A stretch of 64,000 bases of DNA from contig CAYSPT010000016.1 in NCBI GenBank assembly GCA_964432985.1, forward strand, positions 1 through 64,000, read 5' to 3'. Position numbers and translations under genes: made by a program. The DNA is from CAYSPT01 sp964432985 (GTDB lineage Bacteria; Muiribacteriota; CAYSPT01). Shown in pieces: positions 41,145-47,776 of the stretch. Under the pieces are notes generated by a model. It saw nothing but the letters and a program-made list of their open reading frames with translations, made no database searches and was not told the origin of the DNA. Numbering within the stretch: position 1 is the first letter of the stretch; every line of letters begins with the position of its first letter.

Positions 41145-41618
41145 ATGAAACTTCACAACGGCCGGGCGGACATATTCGAAAAGTACAAGAAAGTGGTTTT
41201 TTCCGTAACCAATTTCTACCTGGACAACCCCAGCGACCGGGAGGATGTTTTCCAGGAAACTTGGCTCAATGTCTTCAAGAACATGAAATCGTTCGACGCC
41301 CGTTCGAAGCTGTCCACCTGGATCTACTCGGTAGCTAAAAACACCGCTTTGAATTTCAGACGTAAGAAAAAGCCGGTGACTCTTGAAGAAGAACCGGCCA
41401 CGAAGAAAAGCGCCCTGGATGACAGCGTCATCAAGAAACTCGACATTCAGCAGGCCATGGATAAACTCAGTGCTTCCGAGCAGGAGGTCATCTTTTTGCA
41501 TTACAGTCAGGATTACAGCTACCAGGAGATGGCGGAGAAACTGGGGCTCAATGTGTCTACGGTGAAGTCGCGTCTTTTCGAAGCACGCAAGAAAATGAGA
41601 GTGTTTCTGGCACGATAG
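41145..41618 (+). CDS. ECF-family RNA polymerase sigma factor
   Basis: 157 residues with only regions 2 and 4. Region 2: Arg-Glu-Asp-Val-Phe-Gln-Glu-Thr-Trp-Leu-Asn-Val-Phe and Leu-Ser-Thr-Trp-Ile-Tyr-Ser-Val-Ala-Lys-Asn. Region 4: Ser-Glu-Gln-Glu-Val-Ile-Phe-Leu-His-Tyr and the helix-turn-helix Tyr-Gln-Glu-Met-Ala-Glu-Lys-Leu-Gly-Leu-Asn-Val-Ser-Thr-Val-Lys-Ser-Arg-Leu. It pairs with the zinc-finger anti-sigma factor 114 bp downstream. A two-part motif shared by the region before the anti-sigma gene and the region before the 43815 gene is its likely target. Confidence 0.93.
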   Translation: MKLHNGRADIFEKYKKVVFSVTNFYLDNPSDREDVFQETWLNVFKNMKSFDARSKLSTWIYSVAKNTALNFRRKKKPVTLEEEPATKKSALDDSVIKKLDIQQAMDKLSASEQEVIFLHYSQDYSYQEMAEKLGLNVSTVKSRLFEARKKMRVFLAR

Positions 41619-41635
41619 GAAAAAAAATGAAAAAG

Positions 41636-41669
41636 TTTCCAACTTTTCTCAATCTGCCGCAACCTATGG
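41636..41669 (+). promoter_or_regulatory. Candidate ECF-sigma promoter before the anti-sigma gene
   Basis: TTTCCAACTTTTCTC followed at the same spacing as the 43685 site by ACCTATGG. The first block contains CCAACTTT, similar to ECF -35 elements of the GGAACTT kind. It lies about 64 bp before the anti-sigma start. Confidence 0.5.
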
Positions 41670-41732
41670 GACAGAAACACAAAAAAATCGGCGGCCGCAG
41701 CAGGCCGCAGAACAAAACGGGAGATGACAGTC

Positions 41733-42941
41733 GTGAGGGAATTCAAGTGCAGTGAGATGGAAGAGCTGATCCAGCTGAAGCTTGATGGCGAGCTGGATGC
41801 TGCCGACGCCGCGACGCTTGAGCGGCACCTGTCGGTATGTTCCGGCTGCCAGGCGGTGGCGGATCAGTACGAAGCCCTTGACCACTCATTGCTGTTCCAT
41901 ATCAGAGTCGAGGAGGCCGTGCCGCAGTACGTTCCGAAGTCGACATTCATCGAGTCGCTGAAAGCATCCCTGGACACCCTGGCAGCTTCTATCGAGCGGG
42001 CACTGTTAATCAAGCCCCGCTACCAGCTGGCCATGGCGGCCATTGCGGTGGTTTTGCTTATCGCCGCGGTGCCGGTTTTTCTCCGGCCGGGAATGCCCGG
42101 AGCGGTATCGAATGGTTCGTCCTCCGAGCAGGCAGCCACTGTCTGTGCCTTCAACATCAAGACTGTCAAGCCATCGGCCAGGGTGGGAAGCCATCTTCGC
42201 TCCGCAAAAGAAATCGACGCTTACGGGGAACGCGCTCTGAGTGAGCGTGATTACATCGTTACGGGTTCTTCTGGATCTGTTGAATTGGCCTATAATCAGC
42301 ATTCCACGGTCAGAATTTCATCCGATTCGCAGGTCAGACTGGGTGACAGCAGTCTTCAGGTCACCCGGGGCGGCGTGTGGATGGACCACCACGATGGAGA
42401 CTTCGAGATATCTTCTCCCACCGCCCGGTTGGGTGTTATGGGGACCATCTTCGGCATGGAAGTCCAGAAAAATGGCAGCACTACCGCCTACTGTGAAGAC
42501 GGACAAATTTGGGTCAGGGGTATCAATGACATTGAAAAAACCTTTGTGACCGCCGGCAAGCAGGTCATTGTTTCTCAGTCGGGTACGGCGGCCGCCATAA
42601 CGGCCTACAAATCACGGCACGGCCGTCTGAATACCCATATCGGTGCCGCGTCTGTTACCGACAGCCACACCGGGACAGGTTCCACCAGCGATCCGGCTTC
42701 CGTTCAAACTGGTGAAGGATCGCTTCAGGTAGGTACGGACACGCTGCTGATGAACATCGTGGATGATACTGAGTACATCTATGGGCTTTACCGAAGCCAC
42801 CACAACCGTAATCCGAAATCCGATGAACTCCACACCTTGCTTAAAGCCCTGGAGAGCGGCGAGTTCACCAGGCAGGATATTGAAAAAGCCGTGCTCGATC
42901 AGGATTTCTTCCGACGGCTGGCGCAGAAGTTTAACCACTAA
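41733..42941 (+). CDS. Zinc-finger anti-sigma factor fused to FecR domain
   Basis: 402 residues. The N-terminus holds a ZAS/zf-HC2 module: an early Cys (Phe-Lys-Cys-Ser) and His-Leu-Ser-Val-Cys-Ser-Gly-Cys, which binds and silences ECF sigma factors. One membrane helix is near 107-127 (Ala-Ile-Ala-Val-Val-Leu-Leu-Ile-Ala-Ala-Val). The periplasmic part carries a FecR domain (Arg-Gly-Gly-Val-Trp...Thr-Ala-Arg-Leu-Gly-Val-Met-Gly-Thr-Ile-Phe-Gly-Met-Glu-Val). A helical C-terminal segment ends in Phe-Asn-His. I start at GTG 41733, with GGAG 9 nt upstream; the ATG at 41724 overlaps that site. A membrane-spanning anti-sigma sensor. Confidence 0.88.
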   Translation: MREFKCSEMEELIQLKLDGELDAADAATLERHLSVCSGCQAVADQYEALDHSLLFHIRVEEAVPQYVPKSTFIESLKASLDTLAASIERALLIKPRYQLAMAAIAVVLLIAAVPVFLRPGMPGAVSNGSSSEQAATVCAFNIKTVKPSARVGSHLRSAKEIDAYGERALSERDYIVTGSSGSVELAYNQHSTVRISSDSQVRLGDSSLQVTRGGVWMDHHDGDFEISSPTARLGVMGTIFGMEVQKNGSTTAYCEDGQIWVRGINDIEKTFVTAGKQVIVSQSGTAAAITAYKSRHGRLNTHIGAASVTDSHTGTGSTSDPASVQTGEGSLQVGTDTLLMNIVDDTEYIYGLYRSHHNRNPKSDELHTLLKALESGEFTRQDIEKAVLDQDFFRRLAQKFNH

Positions 42942-42973
42942 CCACTAGTACCAACGGACTCAGGAGGAGCGGC

Positions 42974-43645
42974 ATGAGTATGAGACGGCCCGGCTGGCTA
43001 ATACGGCCCGGCTGTCTGTTTCTGCTCGCTGCCAGCCTGTTCTTTTTTTGTCCCCTCTCCGCTTTCTGCCAGGGCACCACCACCCAGGAAGGCAGTCTTC
43101 CGCTCCCACCGTTACCCCCCGGGATACCGTTACCCGATTTCAGTAACCTGGGATTGCCGAATCCTCCCGTTCCCGGTCTTCCCAACCTGGGTAACGCCCT
43201 ACTGCCCATTCCGGGACTTTCCAACTTCTCCAATCCCTACGGTATCTTCGGCAACCAATCTGACAGCCAGGTGCTCTCCCTGTACGCACCGCACCTGGGG
43301 ATCCACAACCCGTACCAGGCGGGATCTTACGCTTTCAATTTCTGGAAGCATCGTATGGAATGGGCAAAGCTCAATCCGGAGAAAGCCTGGTTTCTGCCCC
43401 GCCGTCCCGACGGTACGGTGATATTCGAAGGCGAGAAAGATGTTATCTCCGACTCCATGGAAGAGGATGTTCCCATCAAGGTCATGCTCAAGACCAACCT
43501 GTCCAATCCCGGACCGCTCAACTCGCTGAATCAATTACAGCACCTGCAGGAGCCGGCCGAATCCGTACAGGACGGCGAAGAGTTCTTAAACCGCCGGCAG
43601 ATTCCTTTGAAACGGATGCAGCAGGATTACGGTCTGTCCCGCTGA
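42974..43645 (+). CDS. Exported proline-rich protein of unknown function
   Basis: 223 residues. Signal peptide (about 8-33; Leu-Ser-Ala-Phe-Cys-Gln). The next 60 residues are Pro/Leu/Asn-rich and semi-repetitive (Leu-Pro-Pro-Gly-Ile-Pro-Leu-Pro; Val-Pro-Gly-Leu-Pro-Asn-Leu; Ile-Pro-Gly-Leu-Ser-Asn-Phe). A roughly 120-residue tail has conserved-looking aromatic residues (His-Arg-Met-Glu-Trp; Lys-Ala-Trp-Phe-Leu-Pro-Arg-Arg-Pro-Asp-Gly). ATG with AGGAGG 6 nt upstream. It follows the anti-sigma gene by 32 nt, so it probably belongs to the same transcript and regulon. No family recognised. Confidence 0.7.
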   Translation: MSMRRPGWLIRPGCLFLLAASLFFFCPLSAFCQGTTTQEGSLPLPPLPPGIPLPDFSNLGLPNPPVPGLPNLGNALLPIPGLSNFSNPYGIFGNQSDSQVLSLYAPHLGIHNPYQAGSYAFNFWKHRMEWAKLNPEKAWFLPRRPDGTVIFEGEKDVISDSMEEDVPIKVMLKTNLSNPGPLNSLNQLQHLQEPAESVQDGEEFLNRRQIPLKRMQQDYGLSR

Positions 43646-43684
43646 CCTTCCTTCAGCACACAAACCACAACCTAAAGAAAATAC

Positions 43685-43719
43685 TTTCCAACTTTCCTCG
43701 AATTTCATATACTAATGGA
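43685..43719 (+). promoter_or_regulatory. Candidate ECF-sigma promoter before the 43815 gene
   Basis: TTTCCAACTTTCCTC, then ACTAATGG. It has 14 of 15 bases in common with the site at 41636 in the first block, and 6 of 8 in the second at identical spacing. It lies about 95 bp before the ATG. Confidence 0.5.
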
Positions 43720-43723
43720 GTGA

Positions 43724-43766
43724 AGCTTCGAGGGAAAAGCGAAGCTCTGATAACCCCCGAATGGGG
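43724..43766 (+). promoter_or_regulatory. Structured leader: two adjacent hairpins
   Basis: AGCTTCG/CGAAGCT (43724-43746) with loop AGGGAAAAG, then CCCC-GAAT-GGGG (43755-43766). The G-run in the first loop could pair with the C-run, forming a pseudoknot. It lies between the candidate ECF promoter and the ATG at 43815. It does not match a riboswitch class I know. Confidence 0.35.
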
Positions 43767-43814
43767 CTGAAACCAAAATACAAAGAATGTTATTAAAGAA
43801 AGGATGTGAGCAGT

Positions 43815-45077
43815 ATGAGATTTAAAAGAAGTTTAAAGACATTAGTGTGGGGAATGGTGGCGGTGTTCACCCTGACACTTTTCCCGGTTGGCGCGTATGC
43901 TTCCGATGATCCGCATGACAGTGTGGTGGACGACGATCATTCCTACACCATGCCTACCTTCCAGATAACCAGGACCTACACGGTAATCGTTCATCCGATT
44001 CCGGGATTCATACCGTTTCCCATGCCGATTCTGCCGCAGCTTCCGCTGTTCGGACCGGTGGTTCAACCGGCTCCGTTCCTGGCCCCCATCATGCCGGGCT
44101 TCCAGGCGGGACCTCTTCCCGGTGCCGGCGGGCTCCCCGGACTTCCCATGATACCGACGCTACCCGGAATCGGTGCTCCCCCGACACCGCAGACGCCGCA
44201 GGACATGATGCAGCCGGCCGTGCGTGCGCCCAATAACCAGCCTGCTCCGACGCCGGCCGGTAACCTGCTGGCCACGCCGCCCATGCCTCCCGGATTCAGC
44301 CGGGCGGTCCTGCCTGCCATCTGGCCCACGCCCCGGGTGGTCATGCACGGGGTGGGCGGTGAGTTTGACATCAAGCTCAACCGGTTCCCCGGAAAAGAGG
44401 GTGAATGGAAGCTTACCAATATCAGGCGAATGAACTTCAGCATCGTCCTTGGGCAGCAGCTGGTACAGCATCTCGGCACCAGGGTCGAACCCATTAACCT
44501 GCCGGCGGGAATTATAACTATCGGCGTTCCCAAGGAGCGCGAGGTCTGGTCGTTCAGGACTTTATTCCCCGGTGTCGCCAGACTAACCTTCACCTACACC
44601 AGCAGCGAGACGTTCACCCTGCGTAAAATTCTCTTCGATCTGGCCAAACTGACTCCGCCGCCGGCCTCTATCACCATCGTAACCCCCAGTGGTCAGAAAC
44701 TGAAAATAAGTTACGGTGAAGAGCAGGCCAACGCCACCTCGCTCAACGACCTTCTCGGGGGCGACTACGAGGCCGATGAGGATGAGGAAGCCGATGAGGA
44801 CGTCGATGAGGATACCAGGGTGATCAATGCCATGGATCTTCTGTTGTTGCCGATTACGCTTACCAGGACGCTCACCAGGCAGGCCATTATGCAGGCTCCG
44901 AGCTACAATCCAATCAAGCTCGTCAGCGCCAGAATCGAGGGTGGTCATCTGGGTCTGGAAATGGAGTGTGCCATTAAGCTGGGACCCAACTCGTTTGAGC
45001 TCTTGTGGGACGGTTCGGTGGATGAAGATGGTAATGTGACCCTGATGTTCACCACCAAGAATACCTCTACACGGTAA
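43815..45077 (+). CDS. Exported proline-rich protein, putative ECF regulon member
   Basis: About 420 residues. Signal peptide (Leu-Val-Trp-Gly-Met-Val-Ala-Val-Phe...Tyr-Ala-Ser). Residues about 50-165 are strongly Pro/Met/Leu-rich (Pro-Ile-Pro-Gly-Phe-Ile-Pro-Phe-Pro-Met-Pro). A beta-rich domain follows (about 170-290), then an acidic Asp/Glu run (Glu-Asp-Glu-Glu-Ala-Asp-Glu-Asp) and a final conserved-looking domain. The composition of the N-terminal part resembles the 42974 product, so the two may work together at the cell surface. I use ATG 43815 (AGGA 11 nt upstream), not the GTG at 43806. The stop codon starts a hairpin array. Confidence 0.7.
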   Translation: MRFKRSLKTLVWGMVAVFTLTLFPVGAYASDDPHDSVVDDDHSYTMPTFQITRTYTVIVHPIPGFIPFPMPILPQLPLFGPVVQPAPFLAPIMPGFQAGPLPGAGGLPGLPMIPTLPGIGAPPTPQTPQDMMQPAVRAPNNQPAPTPAGNLLATPPMPPGFSRAVLPAIWPTPRVVMHGVGGEFDIKLNRFPGKEGEWKLTNIRRMNFSIVLGQQLVQHLGTRVEPINLPAGIITIGVPKEREVWSFRTLFPGVARLTFTYTSSETFTLRKILFDLAKLTPPPASITIVTPSGQKLKISYGEEQANATSLNDLLGGDYEADEDEEADEDVDEDTRVINAMDLLLLPITLTRTLTRQAIMQAPSYNPIKLVSARIEGGHLGLEMECAIKLGPNSFELLWDGSVDEDGNVTLMFTTKNTSTR

Positions 45078-45155
45078 GGGCCTGCTGAAGCAGGTAAGGT
45101 CCTGCTGAAGCAGGTAAGGTCCTGCTAAAGCAGGTAAGGTCCTGCTAAAGCAGGT
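45075..45155. repeat. 20-bp tandem hairpin array beginning at a stop codon
   Basis: Units start at 45081, 45101, 45121 and 45141: CCTGC-TGAA-GCAGG or CCTGC-TAAA-GCAGG plus a 6-nt spacer TAAGGT (TAAGGG before the first unit). The first spacer supplies the stop codon of the upstream gene. Variation is confined to loop and spacer. The array runs into a gap. Confidence 0.88.
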
Positions 45156-45255
45156 NNNNNNNNNNNNNNNNNNNNNNNNNNNNNNNNNNNNNNNNNNNNN
45201 NNNNNNNNNNNNNNNNNNNNNNNNNNNNNNNNNNNNNNNNNNNNNNNNNNNNNNN
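45156..45255. other. Assembly gap (100 N)
   Basis: Placeholder gap of unknown true length. The left edge is inside the 20-bp array, the right edge inside a pseudopilin gene. The 5' end of that gene, and possibly other small genes, is missing. Confidence 0.95.
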
Positions 45256-45256
45256 A

Positions 45257-45775
45257 GCAAAACCTCGGCACTGCCGGCGCGGTTTTACCATGGTGGAACT
45301 ACTGGTTGCCTCCGTCCTGGTCGTTCTGGTCATCGGGCTGATCATGCTGATGTTTACATCGTCGGGCTCGAACCGCAGCCGCCTTGCCCGGCGTGAAGCG
45401 GCCTTCGCAGTGGCCCGGACGGTGGTCTCCAGGATTACCCGTGACATGGCTACTGCTCGGGATGTGACAACGGATAGTGCCATGCTCGTTATCGATCGAG
45501 TGTACGACCTTGAGGAGTACAGGTTCAACAGTTGGCTGGTGGAGTACCGCGCTACCACTGAAGGGGTTGAGCGCACGGAGGACGGTTCAACCCGCCTCTA
45601 CCGGATGAAGCTCGACCAGAGGACGGATTTTGAGTTTTCTGTGGAGCAGATAGATTCCTTGCTTAAGATCGAAGTCATTATCAGCTGCGATGAGGACCAG
45701 GTACTCGAACGGTTCTCACGGTGTTTCAAACTCGGTGAGCAGCAGGAAGACAATTGGAATCCACTGTGCATGTAA
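45257..45775 (+). CDS. Pseudopilin-like protein, 5' end lost in gap
   Basis: The open frame runs from the gap edge and encodes Arg-Arg-Gly followed by FTMVELLVASVLVVLVIG. The Gly/Phe cleavage site, Glu5 and a hydrophobic helix define a type IV/type II prepilin leader. The first residues are in the gap. The remaining roughly 150 residues (Arg-Ala-Thr-Thr-Glu-Gly; Ser-Cys-Asp-Glu-Asp-Gln-Val) resemble a minor pseudopilin of the PilW/GspJ kind in layout. It overlaps the PilX-like gene by 22 nt. Minor pseudopilins prime assembly of the pilus or type II secretion pseudopilus. Confidence 0.8.
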   Translation, partial: AKPRHCRRGFTMVELLVASVLVVLVIGLIMLMFTSSGSNRSRLARREAAFAVARTVVSRITRDMATARDVTTDSAMLVIDRVYDLEEYRFNSWLVEYRATTEGVERTEDGSTRLYRMKLDQRTDFEFSVEQIDSLLKIEVIISCDEDQVLERFSRCFKLGEQQEDNWNPLCM

Positions 45776-47718
45776 TAAACCCGAAAAATATAAACAGAAC
45801 AGGTCCGACCGTCTCTTCGGGGCGGGGGATCGCTATCCCCCTCGTGCTGGTGGTGATCGTTCTCGTTCTGCTGATGGGATTCTCGGTCATCTACATGGCC
45901 CGCCACCAGCTCTCGTTCACCGCTAAAGATGTTCACCACGCCAAATTGTATCGTCTCGCCCGCTGCGGAGCCGAGATAGCCCGTGCCCAGGTAGAAACGT
46001 TTATTTACCAGGTTCCTTACGAAGGAGGATTCAGGACCACCTTCGGCGAGCTGCTCGATTACAATGGTGATTTCGCCGTGGAAGAAAAATCGGTCCGGGT
46101 GGAGTCCGACAACCTGGACATGCTCGTGGAGAAAGTCGGCGGCGACGTTTCTCTCGAGGTGATCATTTCAGTCAACGACATCGAGAAGCTGCATGAGAAT
46201 CCCACTTCGGATCTGGAAGATAATGAGACGTCGTTCATGCTAAAAATCGAATCCACGGCGCGGTCCGAAGAAGCGGAGGTAGTAACAGCCTGCGCAGTAG
46301 AGGGGCGGCGGATGTTCACCCACATCCCGCCTGTTTCCAAGTTCACGCTGTTTGTGCACCAGAAAGGCGATTTCAGGATCAACACCATTCTCGACAGCCG
46401 GTCCATTTCCACGGTCCGCACCTTTCCCATAGTTTTCCACAATGGCCAGGTGGTGGATGAGGACATCTCTCCCGAGGATCTTTCCGAGTTCATCCAGGAC
46501 CAGGGATTCGTCTATCTGGGTGGCGGCGAGCCGTGGGACATCAACCTGTCCACCATCGGAAATGATGATGAGCTGTGTGATACGGGGATACTGCGCCGGA
46601 TGTTCCGTTATCCACTGCCCCAGGGATCTACGCTTCGATCACGCAATTTCGAGTACTACTCTTTCCCGCAGGGAGTTTTCAAAGAGGCCAGGATGGCGGA
46701 GGGGTCGTACTTTCTCTCTCTTTTCTCCGAGCACAATGTCAACTATTCATCGAACATGAACCTGTTCGGCACCCCCACAGCACCCTCACCGACAGTGGTG
46801 TTCGGCTGTGCCTACCGCTGGTTTGTGCTGGAGCAGGGACTCATCCATGCGACCCGCAGCGTGCGATCGGCGCTGCCTTACCTGACACCGTTCAACTTCA
46901 GGTACATGGTCTGGCCGGGAGACGTCAACAGGGAAACGGCCCAGCTGATTGCCGAGGATTTGTTTGACAACGATTACGACCGGTATTATCAACGCATGGC
47001 ACAGCCGGTGGTGCAGGATTACAATGCCGGGCTTGCTTCGTTTGCCGCTGCGGGCAGCCAGTCGGTTTGTGTTCCCGACACCGGACTTCCGTTTCTGCCG
47101 CGGGTCAAATCCAACGATGTGGAAATCGACCCCACCGCCGTGCACCTTTCCGGGCAGAAGCTCACCCTGGTAGGACAGGACGGCTCATTGGTCTACCAGG
47201 GTCACCCGGAGCAGTTCGATGTAGTCGAATCCCTGGAAAAGAAGGTGTGTTTTACCTACCCGTCGCAGGAAGCGTTCTTCGAAGCCCGGGAACGGAACGA
47301 AAAAATCAAGATCAAAGGTGTCGAACGTATCCTCGGCAGCCTGACCATTTCCCGCCCCTTCACCCTGGCTGAAGGCTACACCGGCCTTTTGCTGGTGGAT
47401 GGGGATATCACCATCAGTGCCCCGGTTCAGAAGGGTTCCGGGCACCTGTACCTGGTGAGTGGCGGAGGCGACATATCCTTTACCACGGCGTCTCCCGTGG
47501 AAGCCTACCTGGCCGCTCCGGCTGGGACCATTGGTTTTCCGGATGAATTCCAGGTCCTGGGGGGAGTCATGTGCCGGCAGCTTGAAAACAGCCGTCTGCC
47601 TACTGCGCTGGGACGGTGCCGCATCGGGTACGACCCGAAACTGGATGTAACTGACAGGGTGGTTATAGCCGACGGCTACCGCGTTGTCACCCAGGAAACC
47701 TGGACATATTACAAGTAG
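45754..47718 (+). CDS. PilX-like pilus assembly/exported protein
   Basis: 654 residues. The N-terminus has Arg-Gly-Ile-Ala-Ile-Pro-Leu-Val-Leu-Val-Val-Ile-Val-Leu-Val (about 24-38), like PilX-type minor pilins, which have a hydrophobic helix but lack the canonical Glu5. A large, mostly beta exported domain follows, ending in a right-handed-looking repeat region (Gly-Leu-Leu-Leu-Val-Asp-Gly-Asp-Ile-Thr-Ile-Ser). It is much longer than typical PilX, so it may be an adhesive tip protein. TTG start at 45754 with AGGAAG upstream; GTG 45766 is an alternative. It is translationally coupled to the pseudopilin. Confidence 0.65.
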   Translation: MESTVHVINPKNINRTGPTVSSGRGIAIPLVLVVIVLVLLMGFSVIYMARHQLSFTAKDVHHAKLYRLARCGAEIARAQVETFIYQVPYEGGFRTTFGELLDYNGDFAVEEKSVRVESDNLDMLVEKVGGDVSLEVIISVNDIEKLHENPTSDLEDNETSFMLKIESTARSEEAEVVTACAVEGRRMFTHIPPVSKFTLFVHQKGDFRINTILDSRSISTVRTFPIVFHNGQVVDEDISPEDLSEFIQDQGFVYLGGGEPWDINLSTIGNDDELCDTGILRRMFRYPLPQGSTLRSRNFEYYSFPQGVFKEARMAEGSYFLSLFSEHNVNYSSNMNLFGTPTAPSPTVVFGCAYRWFVLEQGLIHATRSVRSALPYLTPFNFRYMVWPGDVNRETAQLIAEDLFDNDYDRYYQRMAQPVVQDYNAGLASFAAAGSQSVCVPDTGLPFLPRVKSNDVEIDPTAVHLSGQKLTLVGQDGSLVYQGHPEQFDVVESLEKKVCFTYPSQEAFFEARERNEKIKIKGVERILGSLTISRPFTLAEGYTGLLLVDGDITISAPVQKGSGHLYLVSGGGDISFTTASPVEAYLAAPAGTIGFPDEFQVLGGVMCRQLENSRLPTALGRCRIGYDPKLDVTDRVVIADGYRVVTQETWTYYK

Positions 47719-47776
47719 TCCGGTTATTTCCCAATTATTCTACTACGATGGTGAGTGAAAGCACATCTCCTGCGGC

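Noticed and set aside
43700..43800. Cyclic-di-GMP or other known riboswitch before the 43815 gene
   Set aside because: The hairpins do not carry the conserved core bases of any class I could recall; kept only as an unassigned structured leader.
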